Below, one piece after another: positions 8,757 through 16,829 of a DNA stretch of 64,000 nt. A program made the translations under genes and the position numbers. The stretch spans positions 1-64,000 of the forward strand of contig JAHZKX010000041.1 of the NCBI GenBank assembly GCA_022600195.1, in the 5' to 3' direction. Within the stretch, counting starts at the first letter, position 1, and each line of letters begins with the position of its first letter. Source of the DNA: Planctomycetota bacterium. Its GTDB lineage: Bacteria; Planctomycetota; Planctomycetia; Planctomycetales; Planctomycetaceae. The notes beneath the pieces are model-generated. The model was not told where the DNA came from and did not search any database. It worked only from the letters and a program-made list of their open reading frames with translations.

Positions 8757-9023
8757 TCAAAGGCGGGAAGGAATATTAGTTATCAGATTCGTACTGTATT
8801 CCACCAATAATGAAGTAATCCAGGGCAACGTATATAGAATCGCAAGCACCATCATGACAATTTTGGGAACAAAACTGATTGTCTGATCCTGAATCTGGGT
8901 CACAGCCTGACCAATACTGATCACTAATCCCACAACGACGGCAGTCAGCATCACAGGACCACTGACTTCCAGCATGATTAGTAATCCCTCTCGTCCCAAT
9001 TCCAGAACTGTTGAACTATCCAT
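8757..9023 (-). CDS. fliQ: FliQ, flagellar export gate protein
   Basis: An 88-residue protein with two hydrophobic helices, the length and layout of FliQ, the third core component of the FliPQR export gate. The recognisable central motif is ISIGQAVTQIQDQTISFVPK (near residues 35-54), with the conserved Q-x-x-x-I-Q-D/E-x-T segment between the helices. A GAGG-rich ribosome-binding site lies just upstream of the ATG. It lies between fliP (49 bp upstream) and fliR (39 bp downstream), the standard P-Q-R order. Confidence 0.95.
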   Translation of the reverse strand: MDSSTVLELGREGLLIMLEVSGPVMLTAVVVGLVISIGQAVTQIQDQTISFVPKIVMMVLAILYTLPWITSLLVEYSTNLITNIPSRL

Positions 9024-9072
9024 TCCTCATACCTCTACTTTATATTGCTGCGCGCAAAGGTAGCGCCAGAGT

Positions 9073-10044
9073 TCAACCGACTGCCCTGATGCTTTCCAAT
9101 AACATTCCCACAGTCAATAACCAGCCATCGATCAAAACAAATAACAAAATCTTAAAGGGTAATGAAATCAAGACGGGAGGCAGCATCATCATCCCCATAC
9201 TGATGAGAATAGAACTGATCACCATATCGATCACTATGAATGGGAGATATAACTGAAAACCAATCAGGAAGGCCGTTTTGACCTCACTTAGCATATAGGC
9301 AGGCAATAAAACTGTCAGCGGAACTTCGTCGTAATTACTGGGGACTTTATAATCTGCTGCTCCTGGAGAACCCGCCAGTGGTTGCTGATAGTCCAGAAAC
9401 ATCCACACCGTATCGCTGTTTCCCGTTAATTCAATTTGATCACTCATGAATTTACGCAGAGGTGCCACTGTTTTTTGAAACGCGACTTCGAGCGAAACCG
9501 GCGATTGCTGAGTCTGGTTCGAGTAAGGAACGATTCCTTCATCGTAGGCTTTTTGCCAAATGGGGGCCATCACCATAATCGTCAAAAACAGACTGAGCGA
9601 TGTGAGTACCTGATTCGGTGGAAGTTGCTGAGTTCCCAGCGCCTGCCTCAACAGACCGAAGACAATCACAAACCGAATGAAACATGTTGTCATGATCAAT
9701 ACGGAAGGTGCTAAACTTAATACGGTCAACAATAAAAAGATTTTCAGCGTCGACGTCAACCCCTGAGGTGATGTCATTTGTTCCACATTCAGCAGGTCTG
9801 GCATTCCAGATGTATTCGTGCCAGGCGCTTGTTGTGTGAATGTCGGCTGAATCTGAGAGGCTTGAGAATTTTGATTGGCACTTCCCTGATTTGAAAGAGC
9901 CTGATTCGTCCTGGCGGGTTGTGCCTGTACCGAAAGAGAACTAACAACGAGTACCAGAAGGCCTGCAACCGCAGACAACACCTTTTTTCGCAAAAAAGTG
10001 GCAGCACCTGGTTTCTGTTGTTGCAGTTCCCCCTGCCTAAGCAT
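9073..10044 (-). CDS. fliP: FliP, flagellar export gate protein with long N-terminal extension
   Basis: FliP is the main subunit of the export gate pore. The FliP domain begins near residue 100 ([19 protein letters not shown]) and shows family motifs such as [20 protein letters not shown] and the [16 protein letters not shown] stretch. I favour the ATG at 10044 (323 residues): GGAG lies about 10 bases upstream and the start overlaps the fliO stop by 8 bp, suggesting coupling; ORF extension to 10065 is possible. FliP is usually about 245 residues. The extra N-terminus has a signal-peptide-like helix ending VQAQPA and about 55 residues rich in Gln, Asn and Ser. Confidence 0.95.
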   Translation of the reverse strand: MLRQGELQQQKPGAATFLRKKVLSAVAGLLVLVVSSLSVQAQPARTNQALSNQGSANQNSQASQIQPTFTQQAPGTNTSGMPDLLNVEQMTSPQGLTSTLKIFLLLTVLSLAPSVLIMTTCFIRFVIVFGLLRQALGTQQLPPNQVLTSLSLFLTIMVMAPIWQKAYDEGIVPYSNQTQQSPVSLEVAFQKTVAPLRKFMSDQIELTGNSDTVWMFLDYQQPLAGSPGAADYKVPSNYDEVPLTVLLPAYMLSEVKTAFLIGFQLYLPFIVIDMVISSILISMGMMMLPPVLISLPFKILLFVLIDGWLLTVGMLLESIRAVG

Positions 10045-10906
10045 GTCCGGACTCCGCATTTTCATTCAACGACTGTCGAGAAGACTGATGTAACTTGTTT
10101 TGTAATCGACTGACCGCTGAATCGTAATCTGCAAATTCTTCCATCACTGGTGATTCGGAAGATTGTTCCAACTCTGGTTTTTCGATCGGATGAAACGTGT
10201 CAACAGATGGACTCTGTTCTCTCAAACTCGATTTCTTTTGAGTCGCCTGAAATAGATTCAGAAACGTATTATTTGATCGACCGGAATCTGCACGTTCTCG
10301 ACACATCCCCGTGATCAGATCAACTTCAACCGGATCCAAAACTTCGCTGAGCATTTCCAGACCAGCGGGAGAAGATCCTAATATAAGGATTCGAGAACCA
10401 CAGCGTACAAAATGGATCGTCTGACGAGCATCCAGGGGACGCTTTCCTAAAACCTCCATCACCTCCAGAGGCAGATTGGTTGAACCCAGTGGATGATGTT
10501 TTTTAAATAACTTTGCTATAACGAAAATAATCGAAATCACTACTAATAATGCACCAAATGTTCCCCAGATCGAAGGAGCTTGCCGAGGTACCGTATTTTT
10601 AGCCTGACTTTGATCACCCGACTTTTGTCGGTCTATGGGCGTGATCCGTTTAGGAGAGGCCTTGGCTTTCACTTCAGCCTGAGCACTTTGATTCTTCCCT
10701 CTGGATGGCATCGCCTGCTGTGAATATTGATCAGGAAGGGAGCGTACAACCCGCCCGGTAGCTGGCAATCTCACTGCTTCAGTTCGTTGTGGCTGGCGAA
10801 ATCCTGAAGTTTGAACAGCAGGATTTACATCCCCTGAAACTGCACTTGATATGCAACTCAGACTGCAAATCAGTATGAAAACAAATAAATTGAAAAGACG
10901 AATCAT
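10037..10906 (-). CDS. fliO: FliO-like flagellar export assembly protein
   Basis: FliO helps FliP assemble. This 289-residue protein has an N-terminal hydrophobic segment that may be a signal peptide ([19 protein letters not shown]), a polar linker, one membrane helix ([20 protein letters not shown]) and then the short FliO fold: [31 protein letters not shown]. The C-terminal 90 residues are polar and less conserved. FliO is weakly conserved overall, so position (fliN-fliO-fliP) and the fold segment carry the call. It overlaps fliP. Confidence 0.85.
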   Translation of the reverse strand: MIRLFNLFVFILICSLSCISSAVSGDVNPAVQTSGFRQPQRTEAVRLPATGRVVRSLPDQYSQQAMPSRGKNQSAQAEVKAKASPKRITPIDRQKSGDQSQAKNTVPRQAPSIWGTFGALLVVISIIFVIAKLFKKHHPLGSTNLPLEVMEVLGKRPLDARQTIHFVRCGSRILILGSSPAGLEMLSEVLDPVEVDLITGMCRERADSGRSNNTFLNLFQATQKKSSLREQSPSVDTFHPIEKPELEQSSESPVMEEFADYDSAVSRLQNKLHQSSRQSLNENAESGHA

Positions 10907-10965
10907 TAAACCCTTTTGTCGTCAATCTCTTTGAGAGACAGGAAATCAGTTTCCCCTGCCGCAGT

Positions 10966-11664
10966 CTAAATTTCGGGTGAAATGATCTCTGCAACACGCA
11001 CACAGAAATTATCATTCAAAACTAATACTTCACCCCGAGCGATAATTCGGCCATTCACCAGAATATCCACGGGGTCACCAGCCAATTTATCCAGCGGGAC
11101 AACAACCCCTTCTTTCATTTTTAATACTTCTTCGATCAATAACTCTGTTCTGCCAAGTTCGATGCATAAATCCAGTTCCACGTTCTGCAATGACGAAAGT
11201 GCCATTGCCTCTTCGGGACTACTCGCTATTGATTCAAAATTTGGAAACTCAAATGATTTCGTGCCTCCCAAATCCCCCGGTATACCATCTCCAGGCCCCA
11301 GATTGGGAGAGATGGCAGCCGCCAGATTGGCCTCCGCCTGATTGAGCAAGGCTTCTGTTTCTTCATGGGTAGATATCGGCATTGCTGATTGATCGCCAGA
11401 TGATGCGCCCGGGGCTAGCTGATTGAAGAGTGCATCAATATCATCATTATTGACGACTGGACTCACTTCTGCATCAGAACTACTCTCGGCTGAATTCGCA
11501 CCTTGAAGCATCTTTTCAATATCTGAAGAGTCAAGAAGATCATCTCCTGCACTGCCCGACTCTGAACCAGATGCATCCGCTCCAGCTGGAGGATCTGCTC
11601 CTTGAGAGTTCAGTAGCTTTTCGATTTCTGATGGATCCAGAAGATCGTCATTCTCTTCGGCCAC
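10966..11664 (-). CDS. fliN: FliN, flagellar switch protein with four FliM-like N-terminal motifs
   Basis: The C-terminal 80 residues form the SpoA/FliN C-ring domain ([20 protein letters not shown], then [19 protein letters not shown] and [14 protein letters not shown]). The rest is unusual: four acidic motifs at residues 8-18 ([11 protein letters not shown]), 43-53 ([11 protein letters not shown]), 70-80 ([11 protein letters not shown]) and 97-107 ([11 protein letters not shown]), joined by Ser/Ala/Gly linkers. These resemble the FliM N-terminal CheY-binding motif (LSQDEIDALL type). FliN is normally about 110-140 residues; this has 232. It starts at GTG with AGGA 8 bases upstream. fliM, which usually lies between fliL and fliN, is absent. 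Confidence 0.93.
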   Translation of the reverse strand: MAEENDDLLDPSEIEKLLNSQGADPPAGADASGSESGSAGDDLLDSSDIEKMLQGANSAESSSDAEVSPVVNNDDIDALFNQLAPGASSGDQSAMPISTHEETEALLNQAEANLAAAISPNLGPGDGIPGDLGGTKSFEFPNFESIASSPEEAMALSSLQNVELDLCIELGRTELLIEEVLKMKEGVVVPLDKLAGDPVDILVNGRIIARGEVLVLNDNFCVRVAEIISPEI

Positions 11665-11690
11665 GGTTGTATCCTGTTAGTTATCAGACA

Positions 11691-12251
11691 TTATTGCGTC
11701 ATGGTACGATATTCACTGATCACGGTTTCAATCACATAACTCTTCTTGAGGACTTTGTTGATCGCCTCTTTCATCATACGCTTCACCGTACTCAACTGAG
11801 GGTCATTCAGATCAGCTAAACTGGCTTTACGCACTACCTCGATTACTGCCTGCTTCACACGTGCTTTATTATTCGCTTTGACTTTCGCTTCAAAATCCGA
11901 TGCTGCTCCCTGTTCAACAAGCGCGACCAGATTGAATGTCACGTGAATCGTTGCCCCGGGTTCCGCAATATTATTCGTAACACTAAAGTCATTAATCATG
12001 ACTTCAGAAGTATTCACCTGCAGATTTTCACTTTCTTTTGAAAGCGCTTCGTCTGTGACTTCTTTTGGTTGATCCGGCGTTAGCAGCCAATAGGAAACAC
12101 CTATCTGAAGGATGATTACAACCAGCAACAGCCCTCCGACCTTGATGAGCTTCGATTTAGAGTGACCGGAAGAGGCTTCTTCTGTTGTTTCGTCAGATGC
12201 TTCTACATCCGTATCGACACCAGGATCTTCTGTTTCGGTGTCTGTTGCCAC
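11691..12251 (-). CDS. fliL: FliL, stator-associated flagellar protein
   Basis: FliL surrounds the MotAB stator and supports torque. The 186-residue protein has an acidic cytoplasmic N-terminus (about 38 residues rich in Asp, Glu and Thr), one membrane helix (KVGGLLLVVIILQIGVSYWL) and a periplasmic domain with the FliL pattern: a beta strand (ATIHVTFNLVALVE), a helix and a final conserved segment LSTVKRMMKEAINKVL. It lies 27 bp upstream of fliN, downstream of motA-motB, matching its function. Confidence 0.88.
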   Translation of the reverse strand: MATDTETEDPGVDTDVEASDETTEEASSGHSKSKLIKVGGLLLVVIILQIGVSYWLLTPDQPKEVTDEALSKESENLQVNTSEVMINDFSVTNNIAEPGATIHVTFNLVALVEQGAASDFEAKVKANNKARVKQAVIEVVRKASLADLNDPQLSTVKRMMKEAINKVLKKSYVIETVISEYRTMTQ

Positions 12252-12410
12252 GAGTCTCCTCCTTGAACTCTCGCATCCTGTGTGAACAAAGACAAATCCC
12301 TTGTCTTGTGAGACACCGTTTATGACGGGCCATTTGTTCTACAGGCTTGGTGATTAATAACCGAGTGCATCAACAATAACACCCGATCAGGCCAAATCGA
12401 TCATTAGAAA

Positions 12411-13133
12411 TCAACGATCGCCTGTCTTAGGAGAGACTATATACGTATCAATTAAAAATACGTCAACCCGACGATTCAAGTATTGCTCTTCAGGGTTTCG
12501 TGTGATGGCTCTAGGCTCTGCATCACCTGCTGAACTGACTATCAGTCGTTCAGGCTCAATTCCCTTGGATTCTAGGAATTCAGCAACATTTTTTGCCCGA
12601 TAAAAGGAAAGCTCCTGAGAGTCTCGGTACTTTGAGTCCTTTGGAAGAGGTTCCGGTGAGGCATGTCCCCGTACAATCAGGCGATTGGGTGTCGGCAAAA
12701 GAATTTCTGCGATGATATTCAACTTCGCCATGAGCTCTGGAGTTAATTCTGCAGAATACCGATCAAAACTGGCTGTCCCCCCCAAAGTCACCTCTGTCCC
12801 ACTGTTGATACGTTCTACCGTTTTATTCGCTCCCCCTCCACCATCTGACTTTGCTTTTCCCGCTTTGGTACCTCCGTCAGAACTCGTACCTTTCGAAGCC
12901 GGTTTACTCATACTGCTGCTTGGGTCAAGTGATTTCCCTGGAACGGCGGCGACTCCCGGCTGACTACCAAAACGCTCCCGCACGGAATCCAACATCGCGC
13001 GCACGCTTCCTTCATCATTGCGGATTTCACTCATCGATACCAACATGATGAAAAACGTCAGCAACAATGACATCATATCACCATACGTGACAACCCATTC
13101 AGGAACTCCTGGAGGTCCTTCTTCTTCCGGCAT
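12411..13133 (-). CDS. motB: MotB, flagellar motor stator subunit
   Basis: MotB anchors the ion channel of the motor to peptidoglycan. The single membrane helix follows PEWVVTYGDMMSLLLTFFIM, with the ion-carrying Asp at residue 19. A Gly/Ser/Lys-rich linker (about 65-100) leads to an OmpA-like peptidoglycan-binding domain with RGHASPEPLP, YRAKNVAEFLESKGI and YLNRRVDVFLI. The 240 residues match the family. A peptidoglycan-binding stator fits the view that planctomycetes have peptidoglycan. It follows motA. Which ion is used cannot be told. Confidence 0.96.
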   Translation of the reverse strand: MPEEEGPPGVPEWVVTYGDMMSLLLTFFIMLVSMSEIRNDEGSVRAMLDSVRERFGSQPGVAAVPGKSLDPSSSMSKPASKGTSSDGGTKAGKAKSDGGGGANKTVERINSGTEVTLGGTASFDRYSAELTPELMAKLNIIAEILLPTPNRLIVRGHASPEPLPKDSKYRDSQELSFYRAKNVAEFLESKGIEPERLIVSSAGDAEPRAITRNPEEQYLNRRVDVFLIDTYIVSPKTGDR

Positions 13134-13237
13134 TGCAATCTGAGAACACTCCTTTTCAAGTCAGGCACACAATCATTCTACTTAGAATGCTTAGCGGTAA
13201 AAGGACCACATTAGTTCTATGATAGAGGGGAACAGAA

Positions 13238-14020
13238 TCAGGCAGCGTCCTGGTTATCTTTTCCGACACGCTTCTCCTGGGGTAGAAACGTATTTAGTTT
13301 CTGTTCAATCACGCGTGGATTATCCCCTTCCTGAATCGATACTAAACCTTTGATAACAACTTCGCGCACCTGAAATTCCTGTTTGCTATAGTAGGCCAGC
13401 TTGTCTGCAAACGGGAGAAAAAACAGGTTGGATACGATCGCACCGTAGAGTGTGGTAATTAACGCCACTGCCATACCAGGACCAATGGCTTCAGGATCAT
13501 CCATGTTTCCCAACATAATGATCAATCCCATCAATGTTCCGATCATCCCAAAGGCAGGCGCATAGCGGCCTACAGTATCCATCAACGACTTTCCATTTTT
13601 ATGACGGCCAGCAACGGCATCCATTTCTGTTCGCAGGATCTGCTCCATCAATTCCACATCGGTTCCATCCACCGCCATCTGAACACCCAACAGAATAAAC
13701 GGATCCTCTATTTCTTCTGTTTTGGCTTCTAATGCCAGAATGCCATCCCGGCGAGCGATTTCAGCAAACTCCACAAGCTGTGTTATTACAGGTGCCAACT
13801 CTTGTTGCTTGGGGACAAAGACTTTCTTCAATACCCTGGGAAATAACAGCATGGCTGCGCCGGGGAATGCGATGAATGTGGCAGCAATCGCTCCTCCGAT
13901 AACTACGGCGGCAGAGGGAATATCAATAAACGCAGCAAAACTGGATCCCGGCGCGATCGCAATCGCCAGCAAAAGTAATGCGACCCCTGAAACTAGTCCA
14001 CCGGCTGTTGCCTTGTCCAT
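13238..14020 (-). CDS. motA: MotA, flagellar motor stator subunit
   Basis: MotA surrounds MotB and forms the torque-generating contact with FliG. The 260-residue protein has four membrane helices: two near the N-terminus (ATAGGLVSGVALLLLAIAIA, then SAAVVIGGAIAATFIAFPGA) and two in the second half. A cytoplasmic loop (RRDGILALEAKTEEIEDPF, then MDAVAGRHKNGKSLMDTVG) lies between, and the family signature GPGMAVALITTLYGAIVSN precedes the last helix. It is immediately upstream of motB, gap 104 bp, and 119 bp downstream of flbD. Confidence 0.97.
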   Translation of the reverse strand: MDKATAGGLVSGVALLLLAIAIAPGSSFAAFIDIPSAAVVIGGAIAATFIAFPGAAMLLFPRVLKKVFVPKQQELAPVITQLVEFAEIARRDGILALEAKTEEIEDPFILLGVQMAVDGTDVELMEQILRTEMDAVAGRHKNGKSLMDTVGRYAPAFGMIGTLMGLIIMLGNMDDPEAIGPGMAVALITTLYGAIVSNLFFLPFADKLAYYSKQEFQVREVVIKGLVSIQEGDNPRVIEQKLNTFLPQEKRVGKDNQDAA

Positions 14021-14139
14021 TTCTGCAAATGTTCCTGATGAATGATAACTGTTGTTGAATCCTCAAACACAGACCGCTATACAGTCATAAACCTAAATCA
14101 CAATTTGATTTCTCTTATCATTAATCTGTGAATCGATTT

Positions 14140-14334
14140 CTAAAGGCCAGGAACAAGACGAATGGCCCTGGAGTAGGCTATCGATCGCTTGACAACCTCT
14201 TCCACACTTTCCCGCACGATCAGTCGATCCGTCGAAGTCAGAGTGATAAAGGTATCTGGCCTGCTTTCAACACATTGGATTAATTCTGCATTAATCACAA
14301 ACTCTTCACCATTCAGCCGGGTCAATTTGATCAT
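14140..14334 (-). CDS. flbD: FlbD-family small flagellar protein
   Basis: A 64-residue protein of the FlbD family found next to flgE and motA in many bacteria (not the Caulobacter sigma-54 activator of the same name). The pattern is a short beta-rich fold: IKLTRLNGEEFVINAELIQ, then ESRPDTFITLTSTDRLIVRES, then a helix EEVVKRSIAYSRAIR. The exact role is not settled in the family. The ATG at 14334 has weak ribosome-binding sequence. It lies between flgE and motA on the same strand. Confidence 0.9.
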   Translation of the reverse strand: MIKLTRLNGEEFVINAELIQCVESRPDTFITLTSTDRLIVRESVEEVVKRSIAYSRAIRLVPGL

Positions 14335-14485
14335 GCCGCCATACTCCCGGGTACAACAATATCATCATTCCAAATACGAGGAGTCTTCATCCTGATCTCA
14401 TTCGAGCGCATCCCGTTTAACTATAGCGCCTTTCACTCTATTATATTCGTGTCAAATGGCCTCGGAGACGCTACTGTAAACCGGC

Positions 14486-16177
14486 TTAACGTCCCAGAAC
14501 CAGAAGCTCATCGACCAGTTGCTGCACTGAGCTGATCACTCGCGCGTTTCCTCGATAGTTCGTAGAAGCCACAATCAGATCCACAAGGTTTCGCCCGACA
14601 TCGGTATTCGATAACTCAATCGAACCGGCACGAATCGTACCAGCACCAAAGTTACCGGGTGTTACCAGAAACGGTGGACCGGAGCTGACCCCTTCCTGGA
14701 ATGTTGAGTTCCCTGCTTCCAATAGCCCCTGAGGGTTCGCGAAACGAGCTAGAGTGACCTGACCTAATGTTCGAATGATACCGTTATCAAACACACCATT
14801 GATAACGCCGGTTTCATCAATCACGAAACTGGAGATCGTTCCCGGGTCAGATCCATCCTGCAAGGTCAGTTTTAATGTACTACCAGCAGACTGAGATGAA
14901 ATACCTGATATTGTCGAGAGGTCGAGAGTCACATCCATTTCATCCGCAGCTGACGAAACGCGACTTACTCCAAACGTATTTGGCGTATAATTGGTGACAT
15001 TTCCTTTACTGTCAAAGGTAATGGTTCCAGTGGATACTGCAATATCACCATCATTATCATCAGAACTTTCCAGAAAGTAGCGGAAGATCGTATTATTGGA
15101 CGAGCGAGACTCCAGCACGCTGGTCATTTTCATCGTAACGGGTTCACCCAGAGAGTCAAAAATGATGAAGTCAGTAATGGCACTTTCACCATCAGCCGAT
15201 TGCGATTTCACAAAAGGTAATGAGACAGTAGAACCATTTGATGTGATATTACCAATCGTTACGGAAAGATCATTCACTGTCCCTGAGTTACCCACAATTT
15301 GAAATGCCCCCCCAGCAGTCACACTGACTCCTGGCTGCGAACCTGTGCCAGCATCATTCGCGATACCACTTCCATTTTGAATACCCATCGTTCGATCTAT
15401 AAAATCAGTAAAATCTGCGGCTGTCGTTCCTGCGCCTACGAGTAAAGTCATAGGATCAAGGGTTCTACCACCTTTGGTAGGGGCAAATGACAGTGTCTCA
15501 CCTACAGTAAAAAGGGGAGTCCCGATAGAAGCTTCCACATCGGTCAACAAGGTAGCCCCCGTGATGGCAGCATTCGCATTACCGGCATCCGTTAATGCCG
15601 CGGTTGTTAAGACCGCCCCTAACGTTCCAAGCGTACCCGTTGGTAACAATGCACCACCGATCTCCACATTCTTGGTAGCTTGAGCGACGTTTAAATCCCC
15701 CAATGGGACTTCGATATCTGCTAGAGTTGTGGTGACAAGATTGAAGTCTTCGTCAACTCCATATCCCTGAACTTTGAAACCCGTCTGGCTTGTCAGCAAA
15801 CTCTGACTGTTGAGTTCAAAGTTACCGTTTCGAGAGTAAACCTGACCATCGGGACTGTCCAGTACAAAGAAACCTTCACCCTGAATAGCAAGGTCAGAAG
15901 GACTGGTACTGTTCGTCACACTTCCCTGAGTAAAGTCTTTTCGAATGGAAGCACTCAGAGCACCTAAACCGATCTGACGAGGATTCGTACCACCGTTTGT
16001 CGTTGTGGGACGAGAACCCACACTCAACGTTCGTGATAACTGGGTCGTAAACAGCACGCTCGATGCTTTGAATCCATTCGTTCCAGCGTTGGCGATATTA
16101 TTTCCCAACACATCGATACTGGTTTCATTCTGGGCCAAACCACCCAAAGATGTATTTAATGCAGACGTCAATCCCAT
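14486..16177 (-). CDS. flgE: FlgE, flagellar hook protein
   Basis: FlgE polymerises into the hook. The ATG at 16177 (563 residues) is preferred over an upstream start at 16198, because GAGGAG lies just before it and MGLTSALNTSLGGLAQN is the classic N-terminus. The N-terminal D0 motif (DVLGNNIANAGTNGFKASS) and C-terminal D0 helix (GRNLVDLIVASTNYRGNARV, then ISSVQQLVDELL) are clear. The middle (about residues 170-470) is a variable Thr/Ser/Gly-rich surface domain, making the protein longer than the 400-residue E. coli FlgE. It follows flgD after a 193-bp gap with no coding frame. Confidence 0.96.
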   Translation of the reverse strand: MGLTSALNTSLGGLAQNETSIDVLGNNIANAGTNGFKASSVLFTTQLSRTLSVGSRPTTTNGGTNPRQIGLGALSASIRKDFTQGSVTNSTSPSDLAIQGEGFFVLDSPDGQVYSRNGNFELNSQSLLTSQTGFKVQGYGVDEDFNLVTTTLADIEVPLGDLNVAQATKNVEIGGALLPTGTLGTLGAVLTTAALTDAGNANAAITGATLLTDVEASIGTPLFTVGETLSFAPTKGGRTLDPMTLLVGAGTTAADFTDFIDRTMGIQNGSGIANDAGTGSQPGVSVTAGGAFQIVGNSGTVNDLSVTIGNITSNGSTVSLPFVKSQSADGESAITDFIIFDSLGEPVTMKMTSVLESRSSNNTIFRYFLESSDDNDGDIAVSTGTITFDSKGNVTNYTPNTFGVSRVSSAADEMDVTLDLSTISGISSQSAGSTLKLTLQDGSDPGTISSFVIDETGVINGVFDNGIIRTLGQVTLARFANPQGLLEAGNSTFQEGVSSGPPFLVTPGNFGAGTIRAGSIELSNTDVGRNLVDLIVASTNYRGNARVISSVQQLVDELLVLGR

Positions 16178-16370
16178 GACAACTCCTCGGTTTTTCAACC
16201 AGGTTAAAAACCTAATCCTTTGGTTTTAGTCGCGCAACATCAGCCGAAACTGCGCTACAACGCTACTTTATATATCGTCTAAACTCATCCTGATCATGTT
16301 TCATTTTTTGGGTTTTCTTGAGTTCTTCTTCTTCACCCCAATTTACTAAATGATCGTAAACACCAACTAA

Positions 16371-16799
16371 TTAAGCACTTGCTGCCTGCTGAACATTACT
16401 GATTGCAGAAACCGGTAGCTCAAATCCACCCACTCCCACATAAGCTTTGCCTTCTCGTACGAAAGCACGATCAACAATTCCGGCCACAGGAGGCTGTTGA
16501 CCGTCCTGACCCTCTATCTCTTTACCAATCAGGCCCGCGGCTTGTGTTAAACCCTGTCCCGCTGTAATTGCTGTAAGCGTATCTGACAGCTCAATATTCG
16601 ACTGCAATTCCCGCATGCTGGAGAGCTGAGCCAATAACTGTTCATTACCCAGCGGTTCAGTCGGATCCTGATTCTGCAACTCCGTAATCAACAGCTTTAA
16701 AAAATCTTCGGCTTTCAAACCGCTGAATCCGGCCTCATCTTTTTCAATCACATTGATTGCCGAGGCACCACTACTGCCACCAACTCCATCTACTGCCAT
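16371..16799 (-). CDS. flgD: FlgD, hook-cap assembly protein (short form)
   Basis: FlgD caps the growing hook. The N-terminal signature is intact: FSGLKAEDFLKLLITELQNQ then DPTEPLGNEQLLAQLSSMRE. The protein stops at 142 residues, whereas enteric FlgD is about 230 and has C-terminal tudor/Ig-like domains; here only a short beta segment (QPPVAGIVDRAFVREGKAYV, then GVGGFELPVSAI) remains. Short FlgD forms exist in other phyla, so this need not be truncation. AAAGGAG precedes the ATG at ideal spacing. fliK lies 30 bp upstream. Confidence 0.93.
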   Translation of the reverse strand: MAVDGVGGSSGASAINVIEKDEAGFSGLKAEDFLKLLITELQNQDPTEPLGNEQLLAQLSSMRELQSNIELSDTLTAITAGQGLTQAAGLIGKEIEGQDGQQPPVAGIVDRAFVREGKAYVGVGGFELPVSAISNVQQAASA

Positions 16800-16829
16800 C
16801 CGGAAACTCCTTTCACTCTGTTAGTGAAC

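Noticed and set aside
9789-10007. 72-codon frame inside fliP
   Set aside because: Shadow of the fliP N-terminal coding region in another frame, with no independent support.
16238-16253. Possible sigma-54 promoter upstream of flgE on the minus strand
   Set aside because: GG-N10-GC spacing exists, but the flanking bases do not match TGGCAC or TTGC at the right positions.
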